Part shown: positions 42,093 to 51,896 of the stretch, piece by piece | How the letters are laid out: each line of letters opens with the position of its first letter | Position numbering within the stretch: the stretch's first letter is position 1 | Assembly (NCBI RefSeq): GCF_000317145.1 | Contig: NC_019697.1 | Span: 558,001 to 622,000 of the forward strand | DNA length: 64,000 bases | Reading direction: 5' to 3' | Source: Chamaesiphon minutus PCC 6605 | Lineage (GTDB): Bacteria > Cyanobacteriota > Cyanobacteriia > Cyanobacteriales > Chamaesiphonaceae | Program-made: the position numbers and the translations under genes | Notes under the pieces: generated by a model | What the model was told of the DNA's origin: nothing | Databases searched by the model: none | Seen by the model: the letters and a program-made list of their open reading frames with translations, nothing else

Positions 42093-42329
42093 CTACCATG
42101 TATACACAAGTCGGTTGGACTTCGTTTTGAGATCTAAATCCCCCCTAACCCCCCTTAAAAAGGGGGGAACTAGATCCGGAAGTCCCTTCATACGTCCACA
42201 AGTGTTCTAAAATCGCGCCACAACCCCTTAAAAAGGGGGGAACTAGATCCGGAAGTCCCCCTTTTTAAGGGGGATTTAGGGGGATTCCCACCAATTAGAC
42301 TCATTTCTAGAGATGTGTATACACCGTAG
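42093..42329. mobile_element. MITE-like element, second copy of the nested family
   Basis: CTACCATGTATACACAAGT (42093-42111) and the inverse GATGTGTATACACCGTAG (ending 42329) match the terminal repeats of the element at 20173-20335 with two or three differences. The interior shares GTTGGACTTCGTTTTGAGAT, the C-run/G-run palindrome and GAACTAGATCCGGAAGTCCC, and is partly duplicated, giving 237 bp. No clear target duplication remains, so this copy is older. Confidence 0.8.
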
Positions 42330-42366
42330 ACCCATCCACCCATCTACTCATATACCCATCCCCCCG

Positions 42367-42672
42367 TTGCTTACATCTGTACTAAAGTTAATTTCGATCG
42401 GTTTATTACTCTGGTTGACGAGCGTAGCTCCAGCGCGCGCGGAATTTTGTCGCGTGGTGGACGGTCATCGGATTTGTATCGTCAACATTAAGCGCAGCGC
42501 GAAAAATTATTGGCAATATCAGGCCATGGTCAGTATCGACGGGAGCGAACTACCAAGAGCATCGTATGACTGTCGGGAGCGATTAATTACCGACTTAGAT
42601 GGCAATACCGCATCATTTCGATCGCGCCAGGATGGCCGGATCGTGTGCAGCCTTTATCGCCGTCGCGGTTAA
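42367..42672 (+). CDS. small secreted hypothetical protein
   Basis: About 101 residues from TTG 42367. The N-terminal hydrophobic segment (LKLISIGLLLWLTSVAPARA) is a clear signal peptide, followed by EFCRVVDGHRICIVNIKRSA, a mostly beta domain with four Cys and the C-terminal CSLYRRRG. An in-frame ATG at 42313 exists, but it and the next 18 codons are MITE and ATCCACCC-repeat sequence. I prefer the internal start. No known family. Confidence 0.6.
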   Translation: MLTSVLKLISIGLLLWLTSVAPARAEFCRVVDGHRICIVNIKRSAKNYWQYQAMVSIDGSELPRASYDCRERLITDLDGNTASFRSRQDGRIVCSLYRRRG

Positions 42673-43005
42673 TATCTGCGAGTCAAAGTAATGGTAATCA
42701 TAGAGATGGCGGTCGATCGAGGATAGTGACGATCGATCGCTAAATACTCTTGCCGCGATATACTAGTAGGGGCAAATTATATTAATAAATACATAGCTCC
42801 GATCCGCGATTCCCGACCTTAGATCGTCGATCGACACCCTAACTAAACTGCGAGGATAGATTGTTACCGTCGTTAAATAACCGAGTGAAATAGATTGTTA
42901 TCGATCGAGATGAGGGATGAATCGATCTTCCGCACCAATCCCCACCTTCCGATCGTGGCGATCGACTCGCGCATATAGATTGCTTAAAATAAGAACCCAT
43001 ATATT
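42673..43005. other. ndh operon upstream region
   Basis: A 333-base spacer rich in CGATCGATC words, without a gene. It should contain the promoter of ndhA; no convincing -10/-35 pair is distinguishable. Confidence 0.4.
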
Positions 43006-44124
43006 ATGAATTCAGGTATTGACCTTCAAGGTACTTTTATCCAATCTCTCAGTGACTTGGGGATCTCAGCCGAACTGGCTAAGGTGATCTGGATGCCGTT
43101 TCCAATGTTGCTGATGATTATTGGTGCAACTGTCGGCGTACTCGTCAATGTCTGGTTGGAACGCAAAATCTCTGCCGCAGCCCAACAACGGATCGGCCCT
43201 GAATATGCTGGCCCCCTGGGCGTATTACAACCAGTTGCCGACGGTCTCAAACTCGTCTTTAAAGAAGATATTCTACCTGCAAAAGCCGACCCGATTCTCT
43301 TCACGATGGGGCCAGTCTTGGTGGTAATGCCCGTATTTTTGTCTTACCTAATCGTCCCCTTCGGCCAAAATTTGGTAATTACAAATATCAACACTGGGGT
43401 CTTTTTGTGGATTGCGTTGTCGAGTATCGTCCCGATTGGATTACTGATGGCAGGCTATTCGTCGAATAATAAGTACTCCTTACTAGGCGGATTGCGGGCT
43501 GCGGCTCAGTCGATCAGTTATGAAATTCCGTTAGCCTTGTCGGTGCTGGCGATCGTGATGATGTCGAATAGCTTGAATACGATCGATATTGTCAATCAGC
43601 AAGCTGGCTATGGCATCCTCTCTTGGAATATTTGGCGACAACCAGTTGGCTTCGTTATCTTTTGGATTGCAGCTCTAGCTGAATGCGAACGCTTGCCCTT
43701 CGACCTCCCCGAGGCGGAGGAAGAGTTGGTAGCTGGCTATCAAACAGAATACTCAGGCATGAAGTTCGCACTGTTCTTCGTTGGCTCTTACGTCAACCTG
43801 GTGCTATCGGCACTGTTGGTAGCAATTCTGTATCTCGGCGGGTGGTCGAGTCCAATTCCGATCGAAATGTTGAGCAATCTACTTGGTGTCGATCCGACTA
43901 CATCATGGGTGCAAGTGGTGGATGCTTCTCTCGGGATTTCGATGACCCTCCTCAAAGCCTATTTCTTAGTATTCATCGCCATTCTCACTCGCTGGACTGT
44001 CCCCCGCGTTCGCATCGATCAACTCCTCAATCTTGGCTGGAAATTCCTTCTGCCTATCTCTCTAGCTAACTTGCTCATTACTGCGGCTCTGAAGTTAGCA
44101 TTTCCCACTGCTTTTGGAGGATAA
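43006..44124 (+). CDS. ndhA: NAD(P)H-quinone oxidoreductase subunit 1
   Basis: A 372-residue subunit of the NDH-1 membrane arm (NuoH homologue) with eight or nine helices. [51 protein letters not shown] and [15 protein letters not shown] are diagnostic of the quinone-site loops. NDH-1 carries out cyclic electron flow, respiration and CO2 uptake. It is the first gene of the conserved ndhA-I-G-E block. Confidence 0.97.
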   Translation: MNSGIDLQGTFIQSLSDLGISAELAKVIWMPFPMLLMIIGATVGVLVNVWLERKISAAAQQRIGPEYAGPLGVLQPVADGLKLVFKEDILPAKADPILFTMGPVLVVMPVFLSYLIVPFGQNLVITNINTGVFLWIALSSIVPIGLLMAGYSSNNKYSLLGGLRAAAQSISYEIPLALSVLAIVMMSNSLNTIDIVNQQAGYGILSWNIWRQPVGFVIFWIAALAECERLPFDLPEAEEELVAGYQTEYSGMKFALFFVGSYVNLVLSALLVAILYLGGWSSPIPIEMLSNLLGVDPTTSWVQVVDASLGISMTLLKAYFLVFIAILTRWTVPRVRIDQLLNLGWKFLLPISLANLLITAALKLAFPTAFGG

Positions 44125-44129
44125 GGGTA

Positions 44130-44232
44130 TTAGGCTTTAGGCTTTAGGCTTTAGGCTTTAGGCTTTAGGCTTTAGGCTTTAGGCTTTAGGCTTTAGGCTT
44201 TAGGCTTTAGGCTTTAGGCTTTAGGCTTTAGA
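44130..44232. repeat. TTTAGGC heptamer array between ndhA and ndhI
   Basis: About fourteen perfect tandem copies of the 7-bp unit TTAGGCT, the longest such array in the window. It is inside the ndh operon, between the first two genes. Confidence 0.95.
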
Positions 44233-44280
44233 GAAGAGTTTAATGTATGCTCTCTCCCCAATCCAAAATCCAAAATCCTG

Positions 44281-44449
44281 TCTTGTCTTGACGCACACAA
44301 ACGGGAGGGAACCTCCCGTTCGATGCGTCGCTGTCTCGCTCAATCTGGAGGGAACCTCCAGAGCGCGAGCCGCAAAATCCGTCTTGATTGAAACACATGC
44401 GGAGGAAACCTCCGCGTGATTTCAATCGCAAAATCCAAAATCCAAAATC
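44281..44449. repeat. two to three dispersed palindromic repeats between ndhA and ndhI
   Basis: ACGCACACAAACGGGAGGGA with the CCTCCCGTTCGATGCGT half, then CTGGAGGGAACCTCCAGAGCG, then GAAACACATGCGGAGGAAACC and the CTCCGCGTGATTTC half follow one another, each a small hairpin. They belong to the family at 7133, 31058 and 49890. Confidence 0.75.
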
Positions 44450-45004
44450 ATGCTGAAATTTCTCAAACAAGTAGTAGACTACGGCAAAGAAACCGCTCAG
44501 GCTGCCAAATATATCGGTCAAGGACTAGCGGTGACATTCGATCACATGCAGCGGCGTCCGATTACGGTTCAATATCCTTACGAAAAGCTAATTCCCTCCG
44601 AACGATTTCGGGGACGGATTCATTTTGAATTCGACAAATGCATCTCATGTGAAGTCTGCGTGCGGGTATGTCCGATCAATTTACCCGTCGTCGATTATGA
44701 ATACGATAAAGCGACCAAGAAGAAAAAACTCAATAGCTATAGTATCGATTTTGGGGTATGTATCTTTTGTGGTAACTGCGTAGAATACTGTCCGACTAAT
44801 TGTCTGTCGATGACCGAAGAATACGAACTAGCGACATTCGAGCGGCACGAACTCAATTTTGATAATGTCGCCCTCGGTCGCCTGCCGACCAAAGTTACTG
44901 ACGATCCGATGGTGACTGCTCTACGGACGTTGGCTTACTTACCCAAAGATGTAATGGAGCCTCATGATTTACCCGCTGGTTCTCAACGAGCTAAGAGCAA
45001 TTAA
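44450..45004 (+). CDS. ndhI: NAD(P)H-quinone oxidoreductase subunit I
   Basis: A 184-residue ferredoxin-like subunit of NDH-1. Two [4Fe-4S] motifs are present: [12 protein letters not shown] near residue 64 and [12 protein letters not shown] near residue 103, in the 8Fe arrangement of Nuo[21 protein letters not shown] is the cyanobacterial/plastid signature. It connects the peripheral arm to the quinone site. It is separated from ndhA by 325 bases of repeats, more than usual. Confidence 0.97.
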   Translation: MLKFLKQVVDYGKETAQAAKYIGQGLAVTFDHMQRRPITVQYPYEKLIPSERFRGRIHFEFDKCISCEVCVRVCPINLPVVDYEYDKATKKKKLNSYSIDFGVCIFCGNCVEYCPTNCLSMTEEYELATFERHELNFDNVALGRLPTKVTDDPMVTALRTLAYLPKDVMEPHDLPAGSQRAKSN

Positions 45005-45199
45005 ATTAATTGATAATTAATAATTGATAATTGGGTTGTTAGGGTGAAGATTTAAACTTAAGCCTCACCATAACAACAATCTACCTTAAAGGTGTGAGTT
45101 AAACCTTTGTTAATTGTCAATCATCAATTAAATCCGATCTGCTATGGCGATCGCTGTAGCAATTACGCTGTTCAAACCTAGATTTAATTAATAACAAAA

Positions 45200-45790
45200 A
45201 TGCAAATTGCTGAAGGTGTTCAGTTAGTTACATTCGGAATTCTCTCACTACTAATGTTGGGAGCAGCTTTAGGGGTGGTACTATTTGCGAATATTGTGTA
45301 TTCCGCCTTTTTATTAGGTGGAGTGTTTATCAGTATGGCGGGAATTTACGTTCTGCTCAATGCTGATTTTGTTTCGGCAGCACAAATCTTGGTATATGTC
45401 GGGGCAGTTAACGTCTTGATTTTATTTGCCATCATGTTGGTAAATAAACGTGAAGACTTTAAACCGCTAAAAAATAGTTGGATCAGACAAGGGATGACGG
45501 TAGTAGTTTGTGGCGGGTTATTTGCACTGTTAGGCAGTGTATCGCTCGTGACTCCCTGGAAGCTCTCGACGACAATGCCGATGTCTAGCTCGATCGTGCC
45601 GATCGCCAAGCACTTTTTTACCGATTTTCTACTGCCATTTGAATTAGCTTCGGTGTTGTTACTGATGTCGATGGTCGGTGCAATTATTCTCGCTCGTCGC
45701 GACTTTATGCCCGATACTGTTAGTGGTATCACATCCACTCAAGATAGCCTGACGCTGCCAGAACGCCCTCGCGAATTAGCTGGTAAGTAG
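45200..45790 (+). CDS. ndhG: NAD(P)H-quinone oxidoreductase subunit 6
   Basis: A 196-residue NuoJ homologue with five membrane helices. FLLGGVFISMAGIYVLLNAD and FVSAAQILVYVGAVNVLILF are the typical helices, and LLLMSMVGAIILARRD closes the core. It is part of the NDH-1 membrane arm. It lies 195 bases after ndhI, in the conserved order. Confidence 0.96.
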   Translation: MQIAEGVQLVTFGILSLLMLGAALGVVLFANIVYSAFLLGGVFISMAGIYVLLNADFVSAAQILVYVGAVNVLILFAIMLVNKREDFKPLKNSWIRQGMTVVVCGGLFALLGSVSLVTPWKLSTTMPMSSSIVPIAKHFFTDFLLPFELASVLLLMSMVGAIILARRDFMPDTVSGITSTQDSLTLPERPRELAGK

Positions 45791-45904
45791 TTAAGGCAGA
45801 AGTAATTCGTGCTGAAAGATTTGCCGAAGGTTTATGAGCGATCGAGTAAAATTATTTTCAAACTCGATCGCCACTAATAAATTAAAGAATAAAGAAGAAA
45901 TTAG

Positions 45905-46219
45905 ATGTTGCAATTACAATTACCGTATTTTTTGATTTTAGCCGCTGCACTATTTTGTATCGGTATTTATGGATTGGTGACCAGTCGGAATGCCGTCCGC
46001 GTATTGATGTCGATCGAGTTGATGTTAAATGCGGTCAATCTAAATTTGATGAGTTTTTCTAACTACATCGATTCAACCGAAATCAAAGGCCAAGTATTTA
46101 CAGTATTTGTCATTGCGATCGCAGCAGCAGAAGCAGCCGTAGGCTTGGCGATCGTCCTCTCGATCTATCGTAACCGCGATACCGTCGATATGGAGCAATT
46201 TAACTTACTCAAGTGGTAA
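45905..46219 (+). CDS. ndhE: NAD(P)H-quinone oxidoreductase subunit 4L
   Basis: A 104-residue NuoK homologue with three helices. [20 protein letters not shown] and the conserved Glu in [18 protein letters not shown] belong to the proton channel. It completes the ndhA-I-G-E cluster. Confidence 0.97.
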   Translation: MLQLQLPYFLILAAALFCIGIYGLVTSRNAVRVLMSIELMLNAVNLNLMSFSNYIDSTEIKGQVFTVFVIAIAAAEAAVGLAIVLSIYRNRDTVDMEQFNLLKW

Positions 46220-46409
46220 GTTAAATGTTACGTTAAGTCTCGTGCTTGCTAAAAACTCATTCAATTGAATTGATGTCGATTGAAACCTCGGTAGTGGAAA
46301 GCGGTAAATAAGTAGATCGGTATAAATATTTATTAGATAGAGAATACCTGAGATTTAGATGGTGGGAACTGCCCGCCCTAGTATCAACTATCAACTATCA
46401 ACTAATTTA

Positions 46410-47834
46410 ATGTACTCTTTTTGGCAACGCCTGACATTATCAGACATCTCCCCAAACAACTGGTTTGATGCTAGTTACGTTCATCGCTGGGTCGGCTCCT
46501 TACAAGCTTGGCGACAACAGAGTTTGCTACTGCAAAGGGGTGACGAAATTGGGGCAATCTTGACATCGATCGTGTTTGTGGTATCTCCCTTCGTACCAGC
46601 CCTCGGCTTATCTACAGAACTAGTTGGGTTGTTGCTCGCTGGGGTAGCGGCTTTTTGGGTACTGCTGACTTTAGCAGACAATCGCGGTAATGGGATTACG
46701 CCCATTCACGTCACGTTACTGGCGTTCTGGGGAGTTTCCGCCATCTCCACTGGTTTATCGCCAGCCAAAGATCTCGCATTTAGAGGACTAAATTTAGTCA
46801 CTCTCTACTTGATATTATTTATGATGCTGGCGCGGTTGTGTCGATCGAGTCGGATTCGGGATTGGCTGATTGGGATTTATTTGCACGTTGCTCTAGTTGT
46901 CAGTGTGTATGGGGTGCATCAATCGCTATATGGTGCCAAACAGTTGGCAACATGGGTGGATGCCGAGTCTACGTTAGCTAAGACGACACGAGTATATAGT
47001 TATCTCAATAATCCCAATCTTTTAGCTGCCTATCTGTTGCCAGCGATCGCGTTTAGTGTGGCAGCCTGTTTTATTTGGCGCGGTAGATTGCCAAAAATCC
47101 TCGCAGGCTTGATGGTAGTGGTGAATACGTACTGTCTGATGGTGACCTACTGTCGCGGTGCGTGGGTGGGGGCAGTGATGGGAATCGTCGTTGCTGCTGC
47201 TTTAGTTTATTACTGGTTGCGGCCTACATTGTCCCAGTTTTGGAGATCTTGGGCATTGCCGATGGCTTTAGGCGCGATTTTGGCCGTCGGTGGTGTAGCT
47301 ATGTTGGTGATTCCGAGCTTGCGCGATCGCATATTGAGTATTTTTAGTGGTAGTAAAGATAGTAGTAATAACGTCCGGATCGAAGTCTGGAAAGCGGTGG
47401 CTAAAATGATTCACGATCGACCGCTGTGGGGCATTGGGCCTGGAGATCGGGTGTTTAAGCGGATGTATCCGGTCTATCAAACTAGTCCTCGCTTTAGCGC
47501 GTTGAGTGCTTACTCGATCTTTCTAGAAACGATCGTCGAAATTGGTTATGTCGGGTTCGTCTGTCTGCTGTGGATGCTGGCGGTAATATTTAATTGTGGC
47601 TTGCAAGGTTTAGCAAAAATGCGTCAGACCAGAGATCCGCAAGCTTTTTGGTTAATTGCCGCGATCGCCGCTATGGTAGCCACGGTCGGTCAAGGTACTA
47701 CCGATACCGAGTGGTATCGCCCGCAGATTCAAACCCTCTGGTGGTTGGTAGTAGGCATCATTGCGAGTTTTTATCCCGCCACCGAGACTAGCAACTGGCA
47801 AGAAAAAGTTCTGGTTGAATCTAGCGACTCATAA
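46410..47834 (+). CDS. IctB-family membrane protein (O-antigen ligase/polymerase fold)
   Basis: A protein of about 474 residues from ATG 46410 (MYSFWQRLTLSD), with ten or more transmembrane helices. VYGVHQSLYGAKQLATWVD, YSYLNNPNLLAAYLLPAIAF and CRGAWVGAVMGIV fit cyanobacterial IctB, once proposed as a bicarbonate transporter, and the Wzy/WaaL fold. GIGPGDRVFKRMYPVYQ is the periplasmic loop. The upstream ATG at 46359 would read through CAACTATCAACT repeats, so 46410 is preferred. Confidence 0.82.
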   Translation: MYSFWQRLTLSDISPNNWFDASYVHRWVGSLQAWRQQSLLLQRGDEIGAILTSIVFVVSPFVPALGLSTELVGLLLAGVAAFWVLLTLADNRGNGITPIHVTLLAFWGVSAISTGLSPAKDLAFRGLNLVTLYLILFMMLARLCRSSRIRDWLIGIYLHVALVVSVYGVHQSLYGAKQLATWVDAESTLAKTTRVYSYLNNPNLLAAYLLPAIAFSVAACFIWRGRLPKILAGLMVVVNTYCLMVTYCRGAWVGAVMGIVVAAALVYYWLRPTLSQFWRSWALPMALGAILAVGGVAMLVIPSLRDRILSIFSGSKDSSNNVRIEVWKAVAKMIHDRPLWGIGPGDRVFKRMYPVYQTSPRFSALSAYSIFLETIVEIGYVGFVCLLWMLAVIFNCGLQGLAKMRQTRDPQAFWLIAAIAAMVATVGQGTTDTEWYRPQIQTLWWLVVGIIASFYPATETSNWQEKVLVESSDS

Positions 47835-47877
47835 TTGTTGGTATAGTCTCTGTTGTAAGAGAATCGATCGCAATTTG

Positions 47878-49203
47878 ATGATGCCTAATCTCCTCAGTCT
47901 CATTCCTGGCGCGACATGGAAACACCCCAATCCGAAATTGCAACTAGCGTGGAATTCCGCACGGATCGGGTTTGTTATCTTTCCGCTCGTTCCGCTCATT
48001 GGGGCGATATTTATCTTTAGGGGATTAGTCCACACTTGGCGGCACTGCGGCGACGAAATTAGGCGACGGCGATCGAATTGGGGCTTGGCAATCTTGTCCC
48101 CATGGTTGATTCTGGTATCTTTATTTGGCTTTCAACCGGGCGATGCAGCATTGGGTTTGGTCAATTTTTTGCCATTTTTTGCCTTTTTTGCGGCTTATCG
48201 GATGCTAATTCAGTCGCCAGATCAGTTACGGCAACTGGCGTGGATCGTCACGATTCCAGCATTACCAATTATGTTGTTGGGTTTGAGCCAAATGTTCGGC
48301 TGGGGGACGACGATTCCCCTTTTCGATACGGGTGGCTATCTGTGGCAGATGCACCCACACGGACATCCCTTGGGGCGCATGTCGGCGGTGTTCGCACATG
48401 CCAATCCGTTGGCAGCTTACTTGCAAATGGTATTTATTTTCAGCTTGGGGTTAATTGCCGATCGATACCAACAGGCTAAGGCGACACCAACACTCAAGTT
48501 TTGGAAAGCTCCAGCGGTATGGTGGTTGGGAGTAATTTTGGGACTGTGTAGCATCTGCTTGATTCTGACTAGCTCTCGCGGTGCGTGGGGAGTGGCCATT
48601 GCCAGCAGCCTAGTATTTACGATTTATCAAGGCTGGTACTGGATTTTAGGCATAGTGACCGCGATCGGTACGGTCATTTTGAGTGCGGCTTACGCGCCAG
48701 CACCGCTCAAAGAACCGCTCAGATCGATCGTGCCACGTTATTTTTGGGCGAGAATTACCGATGAAATGTACCCAGATCGACCCGAAGCAATGACGCGCGT
48801 CGCCCAGTGGAAATTTGCCTGGAATCTGACCCAAGCGCGTCCGATAACTGGGTGGGGATTGCAAAGTTTTGGCCCGTTATATCAACAAGTCAGTCAGATC
48901 TGGTTGGGCTACCCGCATAATTTATTATTGATGCTGTCATCGAATTTGGGCATTCCCGCCACGATCGCGCTATTTGGCTTAGTCGGTTGGATTTTAAGCC
49001 AGGGGACGCTCCTATTTCTCAATTTTCCACTCCAGTGGCGATCGGAACGGACGATCTTTTTTACCTACCTCATTGCCTTTGCGGGGTTTATCGTCTTTAA
49101 CATCACAGACGTGACTGCTTTGGAGTTACGCTTGAATACTCACGCTTGGCTGATTTTAGCCTGTATTTGTGGCATCGTCGATCGGGCGAAGTCTAATGGC
49201 TAG
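47878..49203 (+). CDS. O-antigen ligase-like membrane protein, tandem to IctB-like
   Basis: A protein of about 441 residues from ATG 47878 or 47881 (MMPNLLSLIPG), 43 bases after the IctB-like gene. It has about ten helices, FAHANPLAAYLQMVFIFSLG, SSRGAWGVAIASSLVF and the large loop ITGWGLQSFGPLYQQVSQIW ending in GYPHNLLLM, all of the Wzy/WaaL superfamily. It is a divergent paralogue of its neighbour and may act in surface polysaccharide assembly. Function is inferred from the fold only. Confidence 0.8.
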   Translation: MMPNLLSLIPGATWKHPNPKLQLAWNSARIGFVIFPLVPLIGAIFIFRGLVHTWRHCGDEIRRRRSNWGLAILSPWLILVSLFGFQPGDAALGLVNFLPFFAFFAAYRMLIQSPDQLRQLAWIVTIPALPIMLLGLSQMFGWGTTIPLFDTGGYLWQMHPHGHPLGRMSAVFAHANPLAAYLQMVFIFSLGLIADRYQQAKATPTLKFWKAPAVWWLGVILGLCSICLILTSSRGAWGVAIASSLVFTIYQGWYWILGIVTAIGTVILSAAYAPAPLKEPLRSIVPRYFWARITDEMYPDRPEAMTRVAQWKFAWNLTQARPITGWGLQSFGPLYQQVSQIWLGYPHNLLLMLSSNLGIPATIALFGLVGWILSQGTLLFLNFPLQWRSERTIFFTYLIAFAGFIVFNITDVTALELRLNTHAWLILACICGIVDRAKSNG

Positions 49204-49380
49204 CCTAAATTGCTACCTATAACTCAGCGGTTTCAATCGTTGGCATTCTAGTAGGTAGCAACTTGGGTTAGGGCTATCTAAGCTTTTATGTTGCTAGACT
49301 AAAGGATAAAGGGAAAATCCGACTGGAGCCAGCCCTGCCTTGTTGAAGTTCGCAACTGCCGATCGAGCGTGAGTATTTTC

Positions 49381-49809
49381 ATGAATAGTAAACAGCAAAC
49401 TTACTATGCTTTATTAGGCGTACATCCTAGTGCATCCCCGATCGAAATTCGCCGTGCTTATCGAGAGTTGAGTAAAAAATATCATCCAGACACGACGGTG
49501 TTGAATACGGCGACGGCGACGGTAAAATTCCAGGCATTAAATGAAGCTTACGCGACTATCAGCCATCCCGACCGCCGCTCCGCATACGATCGCCAAATCG
49601 GCTACTCGCGGCTGTACGTGGTGCAAATACCGCAAAATTTCCAGCCGCTCAAGTCGCGCCCAGATCGGTATCGCTCGTCAGCATATCTCGATCCGACCGA
49701 TCGACCCCTGTCTGGTGGCGAAATTTTTGCGTTGTTTATGCTCGCAGCCACATTCATCGGCTGCTTCACATTAGCGATCGCGATCGGCATTGCTAGAGGG
49801 GAACTGTAG
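49381..49809 (+). CDS. J-domain protein with C-terminal membrane helix
   Basis: A 142-residue protein from ATG 49381 (GTG 49369 would add four residues). The J domain occupies residues 6-70: YYALLGVHPSASPIEIRRAY, the HPD motif in KKYHPDTTV, and ISHPDRRSAYDR. There is no Gly/Phe or zinc-finger region. A membrane helix near the C-terminus (FALFMLAATFIGCFTLAIAI) anchors it. It would stimulate DnaK at the membrane. Confidence 0.87.
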   Translation: MNSKQQTYYALLGVHPSASPIEIRRAYRELSKKYHPDTTVLNTATATVKFQALNEAYATISHPDRRSAYDRQIGYSRLYVVQIPQNFQPLKSRPDRYRSSAYLDPTDRPLSGGEIFALFMLAATFIGCFTLAIAIGIARGEL

Positions 49810-50047
49810 AAATACCATCAGGATTTACAAGATGAAAGGATTGGCAGGATTAGTCTTTCGGCACACTGCCAACTCTCAACTCCCTGCTTGGTGAAACGCA
49901 CGCTGAGGGAACCTCCGCGCGATTTCATCCGCAGCTCCCAGCTCCCAACTCTTAGACTCCCAACTCCCAATTCCCGACAATCGACGGTTGAGTATTTCTG
50001 AAATCGGGTTCAAAATCTAGGTATACCTATTTTATAACTCGATCGCT

Positions 50048-51244
50048 ATGGATATCCGCTCCAGAAAAATAGCCATAGGCACGATCTTAGCGATCGCCGG
50101 AATTGGAGTTGGTACGAGTGTCAGTACGTATTTGCGCCAGCAAGAGCGATCGCCACTGACTCGATCGAGCGACAATGACAATGCTGCTGCGCCACGGCAA
50201 TCGATTGGAGCGCGCCCGCCTCAATATAATAATAGTAACTTTATCACGGCTGCTGTGGCTAAAATTGGGCCAGCAGTGGTCAAAATCGATGTTCCCGACT
50301 CTAACCAGCAGTCATCAGCGGTCGATCGGCGTGCGGCTGGGTCGCGTTTGGAAAGTTTACTGGAGGATAAGAGTCAAGCGGGCACTGGAGCCGGATTTAT
50401 AGTGAGCGCGGATGGGAAAATCGTTACTACCGCTAGTGTCATTGCGGGAGCCAAGCGCGTCAAAGTCACTCTCAAAAATGGTCGCGTATTGGAAGGTAAA
50501 GTAATTGGCATCGATCGCGTGACAGATCTGGCCGTTTTGAGAGTTAATGCTAGTAACTTACCCACCGTTAAGCTGGGGAACTCGGATCGTCTCGTTCAAG
50601 GTGAATGGGCGATCGCCATCGGCAATCCCCTGGGCTTAGATAATTCTGTCACCGTCGGTATTATCAGCGCGATCGGACGGACGAGTACACAAGCGGGTAT
50701 TCCCGATCGACGGGTCAACTTTATCCAAACTGATGCCGCCATCAATCCAGGTAATTCTGGCGGCCCTTTGCTCAATGCGCGCGCCGAAGTCATTGGCATT
50801 GGGACGACGATGCGCGATCGCGCTCAGGGTGTGGGGTTTGCCATCCCGATCCGCACGGCGACGCGGATTACCGATCGATTATTTGCCACTGGCAAAGTGA
50901 ATCACCCCTATTTAGGCGTCCAAATGATTGCCTTGACAGCCGAACTTAAAGCTGGAATCGATCGAGAACCCAGCTTGAGATCGAAAGTAACTGCCCAGCA
51001 GGGGGCGATCGTGATGGAAGTAATTCCTAATTCTCCAGCAGCGTCTAGCGGCATTCGTCCGGGAGATGTCATCGTCCGAGTTGCGGAGCGATCTATTGCT
51101 ACTCCCAGTGACGTCCAGCAGCAAGTAGAAGCCAGTCAAGTTGGTAAAAAGATTGCATTACAGCTCAATCGAGAAGGCAGGGTGCGATCGCTTCAAATCG
51201 AGTTGGGTATCTTGCCGACAGATGCATCCGGCTTACGGGAGTAA
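50048..51244 (+). CDS. HtrA/Deg-family protease homologue lacking the catalytic histidine
   Basis: A 398-residue protein. A signal-anchor (IAIGTILAIAGIGVGTSVS) and a Ser/Asn-rich linker precede the trypsin-like domain, and a PDZ domain (VIPNSPAASSGIRPGDVIVR) ends it. The Ser motif INPGNSGGPLL and the Asp motif VTDLAVLRV are intact, but the segment normally reading TNAHVV reads TTASVI, so the catalytic His is replaced by Ser130 (AGT at 50435-50437). This suggests a non-proteolytic chaperone or scaffold. It is otherwise of normal length for cyanobacterial HhoA/HhoB/HtrA. Confidence 0.88.
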   Translation: MDIRSRKIAIGTILAIAGIGVGTSVSTYLRQQERSPLTRSSDNDNAAAPRQSIGARPPQYNNSNFITAAVAKIGPAVVKIDVPDSNQQSSAVDRRAAGSRLESLLEDKSQAGTGAGFIVSADGKIVTTASVIAGAKRVKVTLKNGRVLEGKVIGIDRVTDLAVLRVNASNLPTVKLGNSDRLVQGEWAIAIGNPLGLDNSVTVGIISAIGRTSTQAGIPDRRVNFIQTDAAINPGNSGGPLLNARAEVIGIGTTMRDRAQGVGFAIPIRTATRITDRLFATGKVNHPYLGVQMIALTAELKAGIDREPSLRSKVTAQQGAIVMEVIPNSPAASSGIRPGDVIVRVAERSIATPSDVQQQVEASQVGKKIALQLNREGRVRSLQIELGILPTDASGLRE

Positions 51245-51300
51245 GGGTGGATGAGTGGGAAAAACGCAGTTTCAAAGCCTAAAACCTAAAGCCTAAAATG

Positions 51301-51663
51301 CTATTTAATAATGGATTCGATCGCCGTAACTAGCTCTTGTTCGGAATAGGGCTTGGTGATGTAGATATCCATACCCTGTTTTTGACCCCAAAAGCGATCT
51401 AAATCTCGATCGCGAGCCGTACAAGCGATAATAGGAATTTGACTGGTATCGGGATATGCCTTCAATAATCTACAAAACTCAAAGCCATTAATTCCTTCCA
51501 TCGTGATATCTGTAACAATCGCATCTGGTTGTTGATTGGCGGCTAATTCCATACCATCTTCGGCATTATCTGTAGAGATAACTTGATAATTATTGTTCTT
51601 TAGATAAAGCGTTATTAAGTCACGTTCGGATGGACTATCTTCAACGATTAAAATTTTTTTCAT
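51301..51663 (-). CDS. CheY-like response regulator (single receiver)
   Basis: A 120-residue receiver domain with the acidic pair near residue 8 (IVEDSPSERD), the phospho-acceptor Asp in DAIVTDITMEGINGFEF and the Thr and Lys positions in IACTARDRD and ITKPYSEQEL. It has no output domain. It resembles PilH/PatA-type receivers. No kinase gene is adjacent. Confidence 0.88.
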   Translation of the reverse strand: MKKILIVEDSPSERDLITLYLKNNNYQVISTDNAEDGMELAANQQPDAIVTDITMEGINGFEFCRLLKAYPDTSQIPIIACTARDRDLDRFWGQKQGMDIYITKPYSEQELVTAIESIIK

Positions 51664-51896
51664 TCTTTTATTTTAAATAATATACCAACAGTAAAGACAG
51701 CTTAAAGCAATCCCGATTGATAGAGTTTAAAATGAAACTAATTGAATTTTTAGTTAACTAAAATCAAAATTCAAAGTTGCTGTATATTCTTTCTACTGTA
51801 GCATACAAAGTAAACTACCCACTGAATGTATGTAAAAGTATAGACTCGATCGCGATCGTTTGAAAATCGACTTATCTACCTAAAAACTATACCTCT

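Noticed and set aside
44130..44232. Possible CRISPR or telomere-like array
   Set aside because: Units are 7 bp with no spacers, so it is a simple tandem repeat; resemblance of TTTAGGC to telomere repeats is fortuitous in a bacterial chromosome.
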